From: CAWFFV01 sp963814985
GTDB lineage: Bacteria; Chloroflexota; Ktedonobacteria; Ktedonobacterales; Ktedonobacteraceae
Assembly: GCA_963814985.1 (NCBI GenBank)
Contig: CAWFFV010000033.1
Span: 1 to 17,390 of the forward strand
Direction: 5' to 3'
Length of the DNA: 17,390 nt
Shown here piece by piece: positions 1 through 8,427 of the stretch. Position numbers and translations under genes: made by a program. The notes under the pieces are model-generated. The model was not told the DNA's origin. It saw only the letters and a list, made by a program, of their open reading frames with translations, and ran no database searches. Position 1 is the first letter of the stretch; the number at the start of each line of letters is the position of its first letter.

Positions 1-1
1 C

Positions 2-1634
2 GTGTATCTGAAAGAGCAAGTTGTGTTAGCAAACCTGCCGCTTGATCTCTGGCAGGATGTGCTCCAAGAAGCAAGCAATTGGGGGCTGCTGGCACCTGAT
101 CCAGACTTTCCTGTATTCCTGCGCTTACAACCCATCTTGCCCTATTTCCTGCGCACACGTTTAAATACCCCTGAGCAAACAGAGGTTCGCCAAGCAGTGG
201 AAGCAGCTTTTCTCATGCTCTACAGAGAGTGGGGAGCAGGGTTACACAGCCTCCTCAAATCAAAGGAGCCACAGGAAAGGCAACTGTGGCTTCTATTGAT
301 ACAGTATGAGTATGAGAATTTCCGCTTTGCAGTGAACTGTGCTCTAAATACAAAAACTTCAATTCTCGGTCTTTATAATGTTCTCTCTAACTATTTTTAT
401 CTGATACAAGACTCTCAACGAGGGCTGGAAATGGCCCAGGAAGTTCAGACAAGTTTGCTCCCTGCGAAAACAGAACAGGTCGCTAGTCAAGTGGATGAGC
501 AGTTGAGCTATATATTGGATGATGTTGGGCGCTGGCAAATGCAACTCAAACGCTATGCGGAAGCAGAAAGAGCTTATCAGCAGTACTTACAGATCAAAGA
601 AGAATTAAACGATCGCCACTCCCATGCCAATGCTTACCATAATTTGGGCAGAGTGGCCCAGGAGCAGAGACAGTTCGAGCAGGCTGTGGAGTACTATCAA
701 CAGGCTTTGCAGATTTTCAGAGAATTAAACGATCACCGCTCTCAGGCTTATACCTACCATGAGTTGGGCGTAGTGGCCCAGGAGCAGAGAAAGCTCGAGC
801 AGGCTTGGAGTACTACCAACAGGCTTTGCAATCATCATTGAGTTCAATGACCGCTATGAACAGGCCCGCATATACCCTAATTTGGGCGCTGGTGGCCCAG
901 GAGCAGAGACAGTTCGAGCAGGCTGTGGAGTACTACCAACAGGCTTTACAGATCTTCATAGAGTTCAATGACCGACACCCCAGGCGGAACATACCATAAG
1001 TTAGGCGTGGTGGCCCAGGACAGGAGGAAGTACGGGCAGGCGTGCAGTATTACCAGCAGGCGTTGCAAATCTATATCGAGTTCAATGGCCGCCATCGCAG
1101 GCCCCCATCTACCATCAGTTGGGCATAGTGGCCAAGAGCAGAGACAGTTCGAACAGGCGTTGGAGTACTACCAACAGGCGTTGCAGATCTAAATAGAGTT
1201 CAATGACCATTACTTGCAGGCCGACACCTACCATAATTTAGGCGAGGTAGCAGAGGAGCAGAGGCAGTTCGAGCAGGCGTTGGAGTACTACCAGCAGTCA
1301 TTGCAAATCTAATAGAGAATTCAACGACCGTTACTCGCAGGCTATCACCTACCATAAGTTGGGCGGGGTGGCAGAGGAGCAGCAGCAATGGAAAAGGCAC
1401 AAACTTCTTCTCTAAAGGACTCACTATATGTCGTAGAGTACAAAGATATTCACTCATACGGATACTGGTATTAAACAGTCTGGCTCGCTATGGAAAGCGG
1501 CAGGAGAGACCAATACCAATCTATTGCTTGAAGTTGCATCTCTCTTGAGTATAACTCAGGAGGAGGTGGAAGCAGGGTTCCGTAAGATATTGGAGAATAA
1601 GCCAGATGAGTCGGTGAAAAACGAGGCGGGTTGA
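2..1634 (+). pseudogene. 3' part of a STAND/NB-ARC-type TPR protein, frameshifted and decaying
   Basis: The gene enters from the left edge and is intact to 841 (279 codons). Residues 1 to about 125 resemble the helical region that follows the NTPase module in NB-ARC/STAND proteins. From about residue 170 there are TPR units of 40 residues with the recurring pattern LGxVAQEQRQFEQAVEYYQQ and ELNDRHSQA. Near 805 the frame changes. The same repeat continues in other frames to about 1390, with further frame changes and a TAA near 1189 where the repeat expects TAC. A conserved-looking tail (SLWKAAGETN, then LLSITQEEVEAGF, ending KPDESVKNEAG) is readable at about 1487-1634 and ends in TGA. Such proteins are usually signalling or conflict NTPases whose TPRs sense a ligand; that role is family knowledge, and the NTPase itself lies outside the window. 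The number of lesions favours a pseudogene, although collapsed or error-prone assembly of a repeat is possible. Confidence 0.75.
540..1390 (+). repeat. Tandem ~120-nt TPR-coding repeats
   Basis: At least six copies of a roughly 118-120-nt unit can be lined up by the shared block around GAGCAGAGACAGTTCGAGCA, at about 661, 781, 899, 1017, 1135 and 1255, with a degenerate copy near 1375. Each unit encodes one 40-residue TPR. Spacings of 118 rather than 120 nt mark the copies where the frame is lost. The near-identity of the copies suggests expansion by recombination or slippage. Confidence 0.8.
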
Positions 1635-2188
1635 GAAGCGCATTGAGAGAAATTTATATTCGATAAAAATATGAGAAGTTGTACTTCTTTCAACCCACTT
1701 TTTAAGAGTTTTCTCATTTGTCGGGCGATATCAAAAGGGTCTACCAACCTCTTTCCGCATTTGATGGCGTCAATTTTGGTATGATGATCCCAAGGGTAGT
1801 AGGAGACATTGCGATTGGCCGTCTCTGTATGGGTAGGGAGATGCTGCTGCAAGCTAATAGGTAACAGCCCTTTTCTGTACTTCGTAATCCTCCCGTAATC
1901 CTCCACTATCCACTCGTAATATGAACATCCATGAGACTTCACACAAACCAAACAGAGTGGTAATACAGGGCGCAACATCCCCAAAACGCAGCCTGATATG
2001 CTCATATGTGGTGCCGAACACACGCAGCCAGTGGTAAGTCAGATAGGATTGCGATACATATCCAGGCGTCAAAAAGGCTTTTACCCTGGCTCATGCACCA
2101 CCTTTCTGTCTCTGAGTTTGATTGATGTGAATGCCAGTAGCGCATCAGACGGAGACAAAAATGAATGAGAGCGGAGTGAAATTTCATC
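1635..2188. other. Gene-poor stretch with a degenerate minus-strand coding remnant
   Basis: No intact gene is convincing here. On the minus strand two overlapping frames look protein-like. The first, about 2072-1915, reads SQSYLTYHWLRVFGTTYEHI. The second, about 1930-1690, includes YYEWIVEDYGRITKYRKG, WDHHTKIDAIKCGKRLVDPF and DIARQMRKLLKSG. They read as one protein broken by a frameshift. Neither end has a plausible start or stop context, and the lower end runs into the antisense of the TPR pseudogene. I do not recognise the family; a transposase or other mobile-element relic is possible but unproven. Confidence 0.3.
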
Positions 2189-3142
2189 ATGAACACCAGA
2201 AAGAGTAAGGAGACGTGCCTGCCAGAGTCAGGCGCATTCTTCCAACAAATGCTCCCTCCCTTGCAAGAGGGACCTGAGACGTCGGCAATGACAACGTTTA
2301 CAGCTAATACGTCTGTGATCGATACCTCCAGCGGAACAGAAATTGCCCGGTTGATTAACCAATCGCAGATCCTTGCACGCTGTCTGGGTGGTGTCTTTCC
2401 AGAACTGGCTGAAGAACTTCCGCCTCTGCATAACATTCTCGATCTTGCTTGTGGTCCAGGCTGCTGGGTCCTCGATGTGGCCTATGCATATCCCAAAGTT
2501 AATGTTCTGGGTGTTGACATTGATGCCTCCCTGGTTCGATACGCTCGTGCTCGGGCACGCACGCAAGGACTCAAGAATGCCATGTTTCAGATCATGGATA
2601 TCACACGACCGCTGGACTTCCCCGAGAACACCTTTGATCTGATTAATGCACGGTTTCTCTTTGGGGTCCTGCAACAGTCTGTCTGGTCCTCACTCATTGC
2701 CGAATGCTTGCGCATTTTGCGACCGGGTGGTGTGCTCAGAGTGACGGAGGGTGAAAATCCTCTGACGAATTCTCTGGCTGGAGAGGAACTGAGTGCCATC
2801 TTCTCCCTGGCACTCCATAAATCCGGACGCGGCTTTTCACCCGACGGACGCAACATTGGTATGACTCCCATGCTGGGATGGTTGCTGCGTACAGCAGGGT
2901 TTATCTCCATCGAGAAGGCGGCCTACCCTCTCGATTTTTCGACGGGCACGCTAGAACATACTGCCATGCGTGAAAATTGCCTGGTTGCTGTTCAGCTCAT
3001 CAAGCCATTTCTGATGGAGATGGAGGTCATCTCAGAGCGTGATTTCAACCAACTCTTTCATCAGCTCTCGATAGATCTGCTCTCAGAAACGTTTTGTGGC
3101 CTGTGGGTGATCCAGAGTTCTTGGGGACGAAAACCAATGTAA
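2189..3142 (+). CDS. Class I SAM-dependent methyltransferase (substrate unknown)
   Basis: This soluble, Rossmann-fold methyltransferase would transfer a methyl group from S-adenosylmethionine to an unidentified acceptor. The SAM-binding motif I is ILDLACGPGCW at residues 83-93. The acidic end of strand 2 follows in VNVLGVDID (about 104-112), then a motif with DFPENTFDLINARF and the post-motif ILRPGGVLRVTEGE. The C-terminal half carries GRGFSPDGRNIGMTPML, typical of a subgroup of Ktedonobacterial methyltransferases as I remember it. The annotated start gives 317 aa, but residues 1-33 precede the usual fold and have a weak RBS, so ATG 2288 (MTTFTANTSVIDTSSGTE) may be the real start. A second methyltransferase follows after 137 bp, so the two may be co-transcribed. 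Substrate class (small molecule, quinone or peptide) cannot be decided from sequence. Confidence 0.85.
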   Translation: MNTRKSKETCLPESGAFFQQMLPPLQEGPETSAMTTFTANTSVIDTSSGTEIARLINQSQILARCLGGVFPELAEELPPLHNILDLACGPGCWVLDVAYAYPKVNVLGVDIDASLVRYARARARTQGLKNAMFQIMDITRPLDFPENTFDLINARFLFGVLQQSVWSSLIAECLRILRPGGVLRVTEGENPLTNSLAGEELSAIFSLALHKSGRGFSPDGRNIGMTPMLGWLLRTAGFISIEKAAYPLDFSTGTLEHTAMRENCLVAVQLIKPFLMEMEVISERDFNQLFHQLSIDLLSETFCGLWVIQSSWGRKPM

Positions 3143-3267
3143 TGCGTCTGAAACCGGTAGAACGCGCGGAATTGCGGTGGAAAGAAAGCAGGAGGTGTAT
3201 TGGGTCAAGAGTCTTTCTGTTGAGGAGATGGTGAAAAGAGAGAACACGAGAGGAAAAAGATGAACAG

Positions 3268-3274
3268 GAAGGAG
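3268..3274 (+). promoter_or_regulatory. Shine-Dalgarno site that fixes a GTG start at 3280
   Basis: GGAAGGA with a further G lies 5-6 nt upstream of GTG at 3280. This supports the GTG start over later ATG codons in the downstream methyltransferase gene. Confidence 0.6.
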
Positions 3275-3279
3275 ATTCA

Positions 3280-4209
3280 GTGATTCTGCGGATTTTTCGT
3301 CGCCAACAGCTATCTGGTATACCACTTGGGGATTCCGGGTGGCAACCAGGGATCACAAGCAGGAGAAGTGAACGTGCGCTTGATATGTACCTGCTTCCCA
3401 GAACGATGCAGGAGACACAGCGATTGGACTTTCAGCATTATTTACTCCGTCAGGTCTTCAAAGGGAATGCTGTTGCTCCCATCGGACCAGCAATTCGCTC
3501 AATTCTGGACGTCGGTTGTGGGACTGGTCGCTGGCCTCAGGAAATGGCTCTGCAACTCCCGCATGCACAGGTGGTCGGTCTTGACCTGGAGCAAACGCGA
3601 CAAATCCTCCTACCGGGAGTTGCAGACAACTATCGTTTTGTTCAAGGCAATCTTTTGAGCGGTTTACCATTTGCCAATCAGAGCTTTGACTATGTTCACC
3701 AGCGCTTCCTCGTTGCTGGATTACCAGCAAAGCAGTGGCCTTTCGTTATTGGGGAACTGGTACGGGCGACTTGCGCTGGTGGTTGGGTGGAACTGGTCGA
3801 AGCGGGAAACACATTCCTCCAGGCAGGCCCAGCAACACAGCAGTTTTTAACGTGGTGGATTGCACTCAGTCAATCACGAGGAATTGACGCCTCGGTGGTT
3901 GAACAGTTAGGGGGTCTGCTCCACCACGCGGGCCTCCAGCATATCCAGACACGTGCCATTGATCTCCCTGTTGGAGGGTGGGGGAAAGGCGAACAGCGCA
4001 GAATCGGGGATTTACTGGCAAAAGATATGCTTGCAGGATTCCCCAGCCTCAAGGGAGCCTGCTGTACATTATTGCATCTTCCATCAGACGAGTTTGATCA
4101 GGTGATGCGTGCCCTTCCAGAGGAATGGGCGAAACTGCATACTCAGTATCGATTTTACGTAGCATATGGCCGGCGGTCGGAGATTGAGGTTGGCCAAAGA
4201 ACAAATTAA
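3280..4209 (+). CDS. Second class I SAM-dependent methyltransferase
   Basis: A 309-aa soluble methyltransferase. Motif I is SILDVGCGTGRW at residues 74-85, and the ribose-binding acidic residue lies in VVGLDLE (98-104). Next come GNLLSGLPFANQSFDYVHQR (motif II region) and a CAGGWVELVEAG strand characteristic of the fold. The GTG start has a strong RBS directly upstream. Roughly 70 residues precede the fold. The C-terminal part, with a GWGKGEQRRIG segment, is probably the substrate-side cap. It shares architecture with the preceding methyltransferase but is clearly divergent, so this is not a recent duplication. The acceptor is unknown. The gene lies between that methyltransferase and a SARP-type regulator on the same strand. 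A role in modifying a natural product, possibly linked to the lasso operon downstream, is speculation. Confidence 0.85.
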   Translation: MILRIFRRQQLSGIPLGDSGWQPGITSRRSERALDMYLLPRTMQETQRLDFQHYLLRQVFKGNAVAPIGPAIRSILDVGCGTGRWPQEMALQLPHAQVVGLDLEQTRQILLPGVADNYRFVQGNLLSGLPFANQSFDYVHQRFLVAGLPAKQWPFVIGELVRATCAGGWVELVEAGNTFLQAGPATQQFLTWWIALSQSRGIDASVVEQLGGLLHHAGLQHIQTRAIDLPVGGWGKGEQRRIGDLLAKDMLAGFPSLKGACCTLLHLPSDEFDQVMRALPEEWAKLHTQYRFYVAYGRRSEIEVGQRTN

Positions 4210-4236
4210 GCCAGAAGTGCAGAAGGTCTCAGAGCA

Positions 4237-4267
4237 TGGACAGTCAAGCAAGGCTATATGCTATACT
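4237..4267 (+). promoter_or_regulatory. Candidate promoter for the SARP gene (extended -10)
   Basis: An extended -10 element TG-C-TATACT lies at 4259-4267. TGGACA at 4237-4242 resembles a -35 box, but the 19-nt spacer is long. The predicted start of transcription is near 4274, about 50 nt before the gene. This is pattern matching by eye. Confidence 0.4.
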
Positions 4268-4326
4268 GGAAGCACATGGTGAGGGAGACATCTGTTAGAT
4301 GCAATGGATATGTTGCATGAGCACAG

Positions 4327-5343
4327 ATGTTAGAAGAGATGAAAAGGTTTGTGATGTATAAGACAAGACAGAAACACAGTGACTCTGAACCGTACAGACA
4401 GGTCCATTTGCGGGTTCTCACCATGGGTACCTTTACGTTGCAGCAAAACGCCGATGGGATGTGGAAAGAGGTTGTGGATAAGGAGCTTTCCAGCCGAGGA
4501 CCATCGCTCAATTTCCTCAAGGTCCTGCTGTGTAGTGGCTCATTGATGGATAGCCACAACCGAGCCACACGACACGGAGAGTGGGAGGTGCATGAGGTGT
4601 CCAGAGATGCTCTCATCGATGCGCTCTGGCCAGAGGAAGAGAGTGCCCCTCTCGATCCTAACCGTGCTGTAGCGGTTGCCAAGAGCGTCCTAAATCATGC
4701 TTTGCGACCATACGTGGGAGGCGATATGGTGCTGCTGACAGAAGGATCGGATAGAGTTGGCTATGCACTCAACAACCGTCTGGTGGTCATCGATGCTGAT
4801 GCCTTTGAAACTGCTGTGTGGCAAGCGAGCGAAGCTGAGGGACGTGGCGAGGAAACATTGTCACAGTGGGAAGCAGCGTATTACCTCGTGCAAGGAGAAT
4901 TCCTGCCGCGAGACCAGTATAATGATTGGTCAACCAGACGGCGTAAGCGGTTGCACGCGAAGTATCGCTTGTGTGTCCATCGGCTCGCACAAGGCTATAC
5001 CGAACGTGGACAAACTATCAAGGCAGTAGAACTGCTTCACCCGTATGTGCTGGCTCACCCGGATGATCAGGACGCGTTGTGTGTGCTTTTACCCCTGTTG
5101 TGCCAGCAGGGCCGCTACCAGGAGGCTCTCCAGCTCTCTGATGCTTACCAGCAAGCCTTACAGGATGAGGGGAAGGAGCCATCATCAGCGATGATCACTT
5201 TGGTACAGAGTATTCGGCAGGCACACGAGATGGTGCTGGGACATCTCTCACGTTCTGTCCTTTCCACTCCACCGAAGACGCTGATGGGGTCATCATCGAT
5301 GTCGAGAGAGTTAGAGCCATGTGATAGCCTCAATCATCGTTGA
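4327..5343 (+). CDS. SARP-like transcriptional activator with BTAD domain
   Basis: A 338-aa DNA-binding regulator. The N-terminal OmpR-type winged helix spans about residues 27-150: it begins LRVLTMGTF, carries VSRDALIDALWPEE (90-104), and ends with the wing GDMVLLTEGSDRVGYALN. The BTAD domain follows from about residue 155 (VIDADAFETAVWQA) to about 300, with helical repeats such as RGQTIKAVELLHPYV and QGRYQEALQLSDAYQ. SARP/BTAD proteins activate secondary-metabolite clusters or stress genes in Actinobacteria and are abundant in Ktedonobacteria. ATG 4327 has a poor RBS; the in-frame ATG 4354 (MYKTRQKHSD) has AAAAGG at better spacing and may be the true start. The 3' end overlaps the next gene by 23 nt, suggesting translational coupling. 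The gene lies upstream of, and on the strand opposite, the lasso operon; regulation of that operon is a hypothesis only. Confidence 0.85.
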   Translation: MLEEMKRFVMYKTRQKHSDSEPYRQVHLRVLTMGTFTLQQNADGMWKEVVDKELSSRGPSLNFLKVLLCSGSLMDSHNRATRHGEWEVHEVSRDALIDALWPEEESAPLDPNRAVAVAKSVLNHALRPYVGGDMVLLTEGSDRVGYALNNRLVVIDADAFETAVWQASEAEGRGEETLSQWEAAYYLVQGEFLPRDQYNDWSTRRRKRLHAKYRLCVHRLAQGYTERGQTIKAVELLHPYVLAHPDDQDALCVLLPLLCQQGRYQEALQLSDAYQQALQDEGKEPSSAMITLVQSIRQAHEMVLGHLSRSVLSTPPKTLMGSSSMSRELEPCDSLNHR

Positions 5344-6580
5344 GTCGCAAACACAGAATGAATTTATTACGCCTTTAGCATTTTCGTCAATACCCCTCCC
5401 TGGTGAAACCACAACCGGGGAGAGCGCAACATGGTTCGACTTGAAGCAAAAGCTGATTCGCACATTAGTGACACAATGGTATGGGCGAGCGATGTACTGC
5501 GATGAGCTTCAAACGATCATAGACCAGGAGCTTGGGATGTTTGACCTTGTCAAAACTTTGTTTACACAGCAAACCTATACGATGTCACGACGGAGTGCTC
5601 TTACTGCTCTGGCCGTCCTCCCTCTGGCACAGCTCCAGGCCCACCAACAACATCAGAAATCTGCTCCCTCTCCCGAAGAATTCCTGCCGGAATGCGCTGC
5701 CAGCGTCACGGCATGTTGGCGTCTCCTCAATGATGGCAATGGACTCTCCACTGTCGAGCAGACACTTCCAGCATATCTGCCGACCCTGCTCGCCTGGGCA
5801 CAGCAACCATCGAGATACCAACAGGTGGCAGCCTATCTTGGCGCACAAGGCAGTCTGCTAATGGATCTCGTAGCATACCATCGCTTTCGTTTTCAGGACT
5901 CACTGACATACACCAATCAGGCAGTGGAACTGGCGAAAGTGTCAGGGGACTACAATCTCCATATCTATGCACTGATGCTGCAAGGTGGGGCATTGAATCT
6001 CAATGGGCAACAGCGGGCCATGTTGCAAAGGCATCAAGAAGCAGAACAATACCTGGAGAAAGTGGCACAGCCACTGCAAAGCTATGTATTTGCGGAGCTG
6101 GCATATGCATATGCGCAAAATGGACAGGTACAGCAGGCGCTCCATTGCATAGGAGAAGCTCGCATGCTCTTCTGTAGTGACTTCGGAGAGGTGCCATGCT
6201 TCATTTCTGCTGACTACGGCCTCTTCCAGCTCATTCTATTTGAAGGAATGACCCACCTTGCTCTTGGAGAGAGCGATCCAGATCATGCGCTTCAACATAA
6301 CAGGCAGGCAAGCAAGGCGCTAGCTCAGATCGAGGGACTCTCACCTCAGATCATCGTCCCCCAGCGATCCCGAGTTGAGATCGTCAATTATCAAGCACAA
6401 GCTGCGGCGGGAACTGGAAACCTGGATGATTTTGAGCACTATCTGATTGCCGGGGCTAAAGGCGCAAAAGCGCTGGGCAGCGAGAAGCGGCGTCAAGAGG
6501 TGATTGCCAACTGGAAGGCAGCACGCAAAGTTTGGCCCCATGAAACACGAGTGCTGGAGCTTGCTGACGTAGTCGTGTGA
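5321..6580 (+). CDS. TPR-type helical repeat protein paired with the SARP regulator
   Basis: A 419-aa protein starting at a GTG inside the end of the SARP gene, so the two are probably translated together. Residues 40-85 form a helical region (FDLKQKLIRTLVTQWYGRAM). A short hydrophobic stretch, MSRRSALTALAVLPLAQLQ, follows at about 87-105. It looks like a twin-arginine or membrane segment but is internal, so I do not call it a signal peptide. The rest is alpha-helical with degenerate TPR-like repeats, for example SLTYTNQAVELAKVSGDYNL, YVFAELAYAYAQNGQVQQAL and DHALQHNRQASKALAQIEG. Proteins of this design often sit directly downstream of SARP/BTAD or helix-turn-helix regulators in Ktedonobacteria and may act as sensory partners. 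That link is from general knowledge of the group. No catalytic motif is visible. Confidence 0.75.
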   Translation: MIASIIVESQTQNEFITPLAFSSIPLPGETTTGESATWFDLKQKLIRTLVTQWYGRAMYCDELQTIIDQELGMFDLVKTLFTQQTYTMSRRSALTALAVLPLAQLQAHQQHQKSAPSPEEFLPECAASVTACWRLLNDGNGLSTVEQTLPAYLPTLLAWAQQPSRYQQVAAYLGAQGSLLMDLVAYHRFRFQDSLTYTNQAVELAKVSGDYNLHIYALMLQGGALNLNGQQRAMLQRHQEAEQYLEKVAQPLQSYVFAELAYAYAQNGQVQQALHCIGEARMLFCSDFGEVPCFISADYGLFQLILFEGMTHLALGESDPDHALQHNRQASKALAQIEGLSPQIIVPQRSRVEIVNYQAQAAAGTGNLDDFEHYLIAGAKGAKALGSEKRRQEVIANWKAARKVWPHETRVLELADVVV

Positions 6581-6590
6581 ACTGAGATGA

Positions 6591-6620
6591 GCATCCCATC
6601 TTTTTATGTGATGGGGATGC
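6591..6620. terminator. Hairpin between convergent genes
   Basis: The arm GCATCCCATC (6591-6600) pairs with GATGGGGATGC (6610-6620) with one bulged base, around a T-rich 9-nt loop. It sits between the TPR gene on the + strand and the end of the lasso operon on the - strand, whose stop codon lies in the loop. It could stop transcription in both directions. There is no run of T after the stem, so this is tentative. Confidence 0.45.
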
Positions 6621-7497
6621 GCTGAAGGATGGCATAGCCACTTTGCAACTCCGCATGATCATTGACAACCCACCCTGCAAGTTCTACCCAGGCATGAAAG
6701 GGATAGTGGCCTGAGAGATCAAAGCAGGCCCTGCCTATGACCACTTTGGCAGGCAGTCCCAATGCACGAAGATAGGTGCAAAAAGCGATGGATCGAATCA
6801 GACAGACCCCTGTTGGAGCGAGAACTCGCACGAGCATCTGACAGAAGACGAGTTCTCGGCGTGCCAGACGCGCAGCACGTTCTCCCTCCAGGTTGCTCTG
6901 GTGACTCCCCAGGCGCGAGAGGATCTGAGAGAGCGTCTCCCATCCGCGTTGTCTGACCTGCTGTGCTCGCTTGTACTGTCGGAGCAGATCAAACAAGCGG
7001 GCAACAAGATGAGAATACCCCACGAACAGCAAGATGTTTCCCGTCTTCCAGAAAGCATATCCTCTCCTGAAGAGAGAGAGGCGTGGAAGTGGAGCATTCA
7101 CTTCCCGACCAGTCAAAAAGAACTCCCAATCTACCCTGTCTTGGCTGCCAGGAAGCGGCTGGTGCGAAGGCTTCATCTCTTGAGCAGAAAAAAAAGGTAC
7201 GTGTCCAGCTTCCCTTACCCATGCATCAGATGAAGCGGTCGTGCTCAGAAAGCGGAATGTGAGTAGTTGATCGAGAACGGAGGCAAGGGCCTCTTCAAGC
7301 TGTTCATGAGTTGCGTCAACACGAGATACCAATGCGGCGAGGGCGTGTGCTTTTGTTTCACTAGAAAGCGCGACTTGAAGGAAGAGCGTTGCGAGTGGAT
7401 CAAGGTTCAAACAGGTGCCGGTTGCAGTATGAAGAATTTGTCCCTCTTCATTGGTAGCATCAAAGAGGACACCCGGGGCTAGATGGATGAAACCCAC
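6604..7497 (-). CDS. Lasso peptide B1-B2 fusion: leader-binding RRE plus transglutaminase-like leader peptidase
   Basis: A 297-aa maturation protein that would bind the precursor leader and cleave it off for the cyclase. Residues 1 to about 85 form a PqqD-like RRE (HLAPGVLFDATNEEGQIL, then TGTCLNLDPLATLFL and a helical LEEALASVLDQLL). After a linker, residues of about 145-297 form the lasso B2 transglutaminase-like protease. It has the Cys232 nucleophile in TGVCLIRSIAFCTYLRALG, His268 in PFHAWVEL and Asp280 in WVVNDHAEL, which is the Cys-His-Asp triad of the family. All three residues are present, so the enzyme looks functional. The start is GTG 7497 with AGGAG about 9 nt upstream, and only 2 nt separate it from the cyclase stop, indicating coupled translation. 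Many bacterial clusters have separate B1 and B2 genes; here they are fused. It is the last gene of the lasso operon. Confidence 0.9.
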   Translation of the reverse strand: MGFIHLAPGVLFDATNEEGQILHTATGTCLNLDPLATLFLQVALSSETKAHALAALVSRVDATHEQLEEALASVLDQLLTFRFLSTTASSDAWVREAGHVPFFSAQEMKPSHQPLPGSQDRVDWEFFLTGREVNAPLPRLSLFRRGYAFWKTGNILLFVGYSHLVARLFDLLRQYKRAQQVRQRGWETLSQILSRLGSHQSNLEGERAARLARRELVFCQMLVRVLAPTGVCLIRSIAFCTYLRALGLPAKVVIGRACFDLSGHYPFHAWVELAGWVVNDHAELQSGYAILQRIPIT

Positions 7498-7499
7498 GA

Positions 7500-8426
7500 T
7501 TACTTCTCCTCTCCTGGATAAATCTCAGAGGGACTTTTGCGCTCGTTTTGCCGTAAAAACAATTCGGTCATAGCAGTGGCGATGAGCTCTTTGGCATATT
7601 TACGCGTGAGAGGCTTCGAACGCAGGACCTTACGGAGAGCCTCGCGATCAAGTATCCCAAGCCTTTTCACCAGTGTACGTTCATCTCCAAGAAGGTCGAG
7701 AAGCGAGGCCATGTGCATGAGACAGTATTCTTGACTGGGGACACTGAGCCAACCTCCTCTTTTCTGTCGGAGGATCGGTGGAGGCAAGAGACCTGCAAAC
7801 GCCAACCGGAGCACTGGCTTGACTACTCTCATGCCCCGATACGGAATGAGCCGATAGGCCGCCGGGATACTCATGGCGACTTGCTGAACGGCTCTGTGGT
7901 GATACGTATGGATCATATGTAGGCCATACGGTTGCCAGATAGTTGTCTCCAACACCAGATCATGTGGAGAAAATCCAGTCTGTTCATATGGCTCTTGTAG
8001 CGGAGCACGCGGGGACCGGTGGCATAAAAATGGAGGAGCCTGATAGATATCCCGCGATCCAAATGAGAGGCTACGTTCATTGATCAAGGAAGAGGACCTC
8101 TTGAGACTTCTCACGATATCAGGCAGCAACCAATCGGTTGAGATCGCTCCCGCCATCATAGCAAACTTCTCAGATGCGGCAATGGGAGCAGAGCAGATAT
8201 CCGCCAGGCCATAGGAGCAGAGCGGACCAAAGGACGGATCGCCTCCACGTCCAGTCGTCAAGAGAGAGATCCCGTCTTGCCGGGCATGTTCTGCGATGAG
8301 TTGCATCCAACGCAGTCCTGCGTGACCATAGGGATGAGGAAACCGCCAATCGAAAGAGAGAAAGTCACTCCCTGTTGTAGCAGGAATGATGACCAACGGA
8401 AGAGAAAGGGCCTGACAGACTGCTCG
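7500..8426 (-). CDS. Lasso cyclase (asparagine synthetase-like), C-terminal part after a frameshift
   Basis: This is the second part of the lasso macrolactam synthetase; it continues the 9243-8428 segment after a single extra base at 8427/8428. The downstream frame resumes with RAVCQALSLPLVIIP, which exactly completes the family pattern ADESAYA-RAVxxALxLP. Further on are ISLLTTGRGGDPSFGP (the asparagine synthetase TGxGGD motif) and conserved helical text to the C-terminus ending IYPGEEK. With the extra base removed the whole protein is 580 aa, normal for this family. This segment alone lacks the PPi loop and would not be active. The open frame extends upstream to 8702, but residues before 8426 do not look like the family. 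It stops 2 nt before the B1-B2 gene. Confidence 0.8.
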   Translation of the reverse strand, partial: RAVCQALSLPLVIIPATTGSDFLSFDWRFPHPYGHAGLRWMQLIAEHARQDGISLLTTGRGGDPSFGPLCSYGLADICSAPIAASEKFAMMAGAISTDWLLPDIVRSLKRSSSLINERSLSFGSRDIYQAPPFLCHRSPRAPLQEPYEQTGFSPHDLVLETTIWQPYGLHMIHTYHHRAVQQVAMSIPAAYRLIPYRGMRVVKPVLRLAFAGLLPPPILRQKRGGWLSVPSQEYCLMHMASLLDLLGDERTLVKRLGILDREALRKVLRSKPLTRKYAKELIATAMTELFLRQNERKSPSEIYPGEEK

Positions 8427-8427
8427 A

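Noticed and set aside
540..1390. Regularly spaced near-identical repeats that could suggest a CRISPR array
   Set aside because: The unit is 120 nt, has no spacer-repeat structure and encodes TPRs in a continuing frame.
2002..2674. Minus-strand open frames opposite the first methyltransferase
   Set aside because: They are antisense shadows; the + strand frame carries the SAM-binding motifs.
5579..5640. Tat or Sec signal peptide in the TPR protein (MSRRSALTALAVLP)
   Set aside because: The segment lies about 86 residues inside a frame that overlaps the SARP gene, and the upstream residues look like a genuine helical domain.
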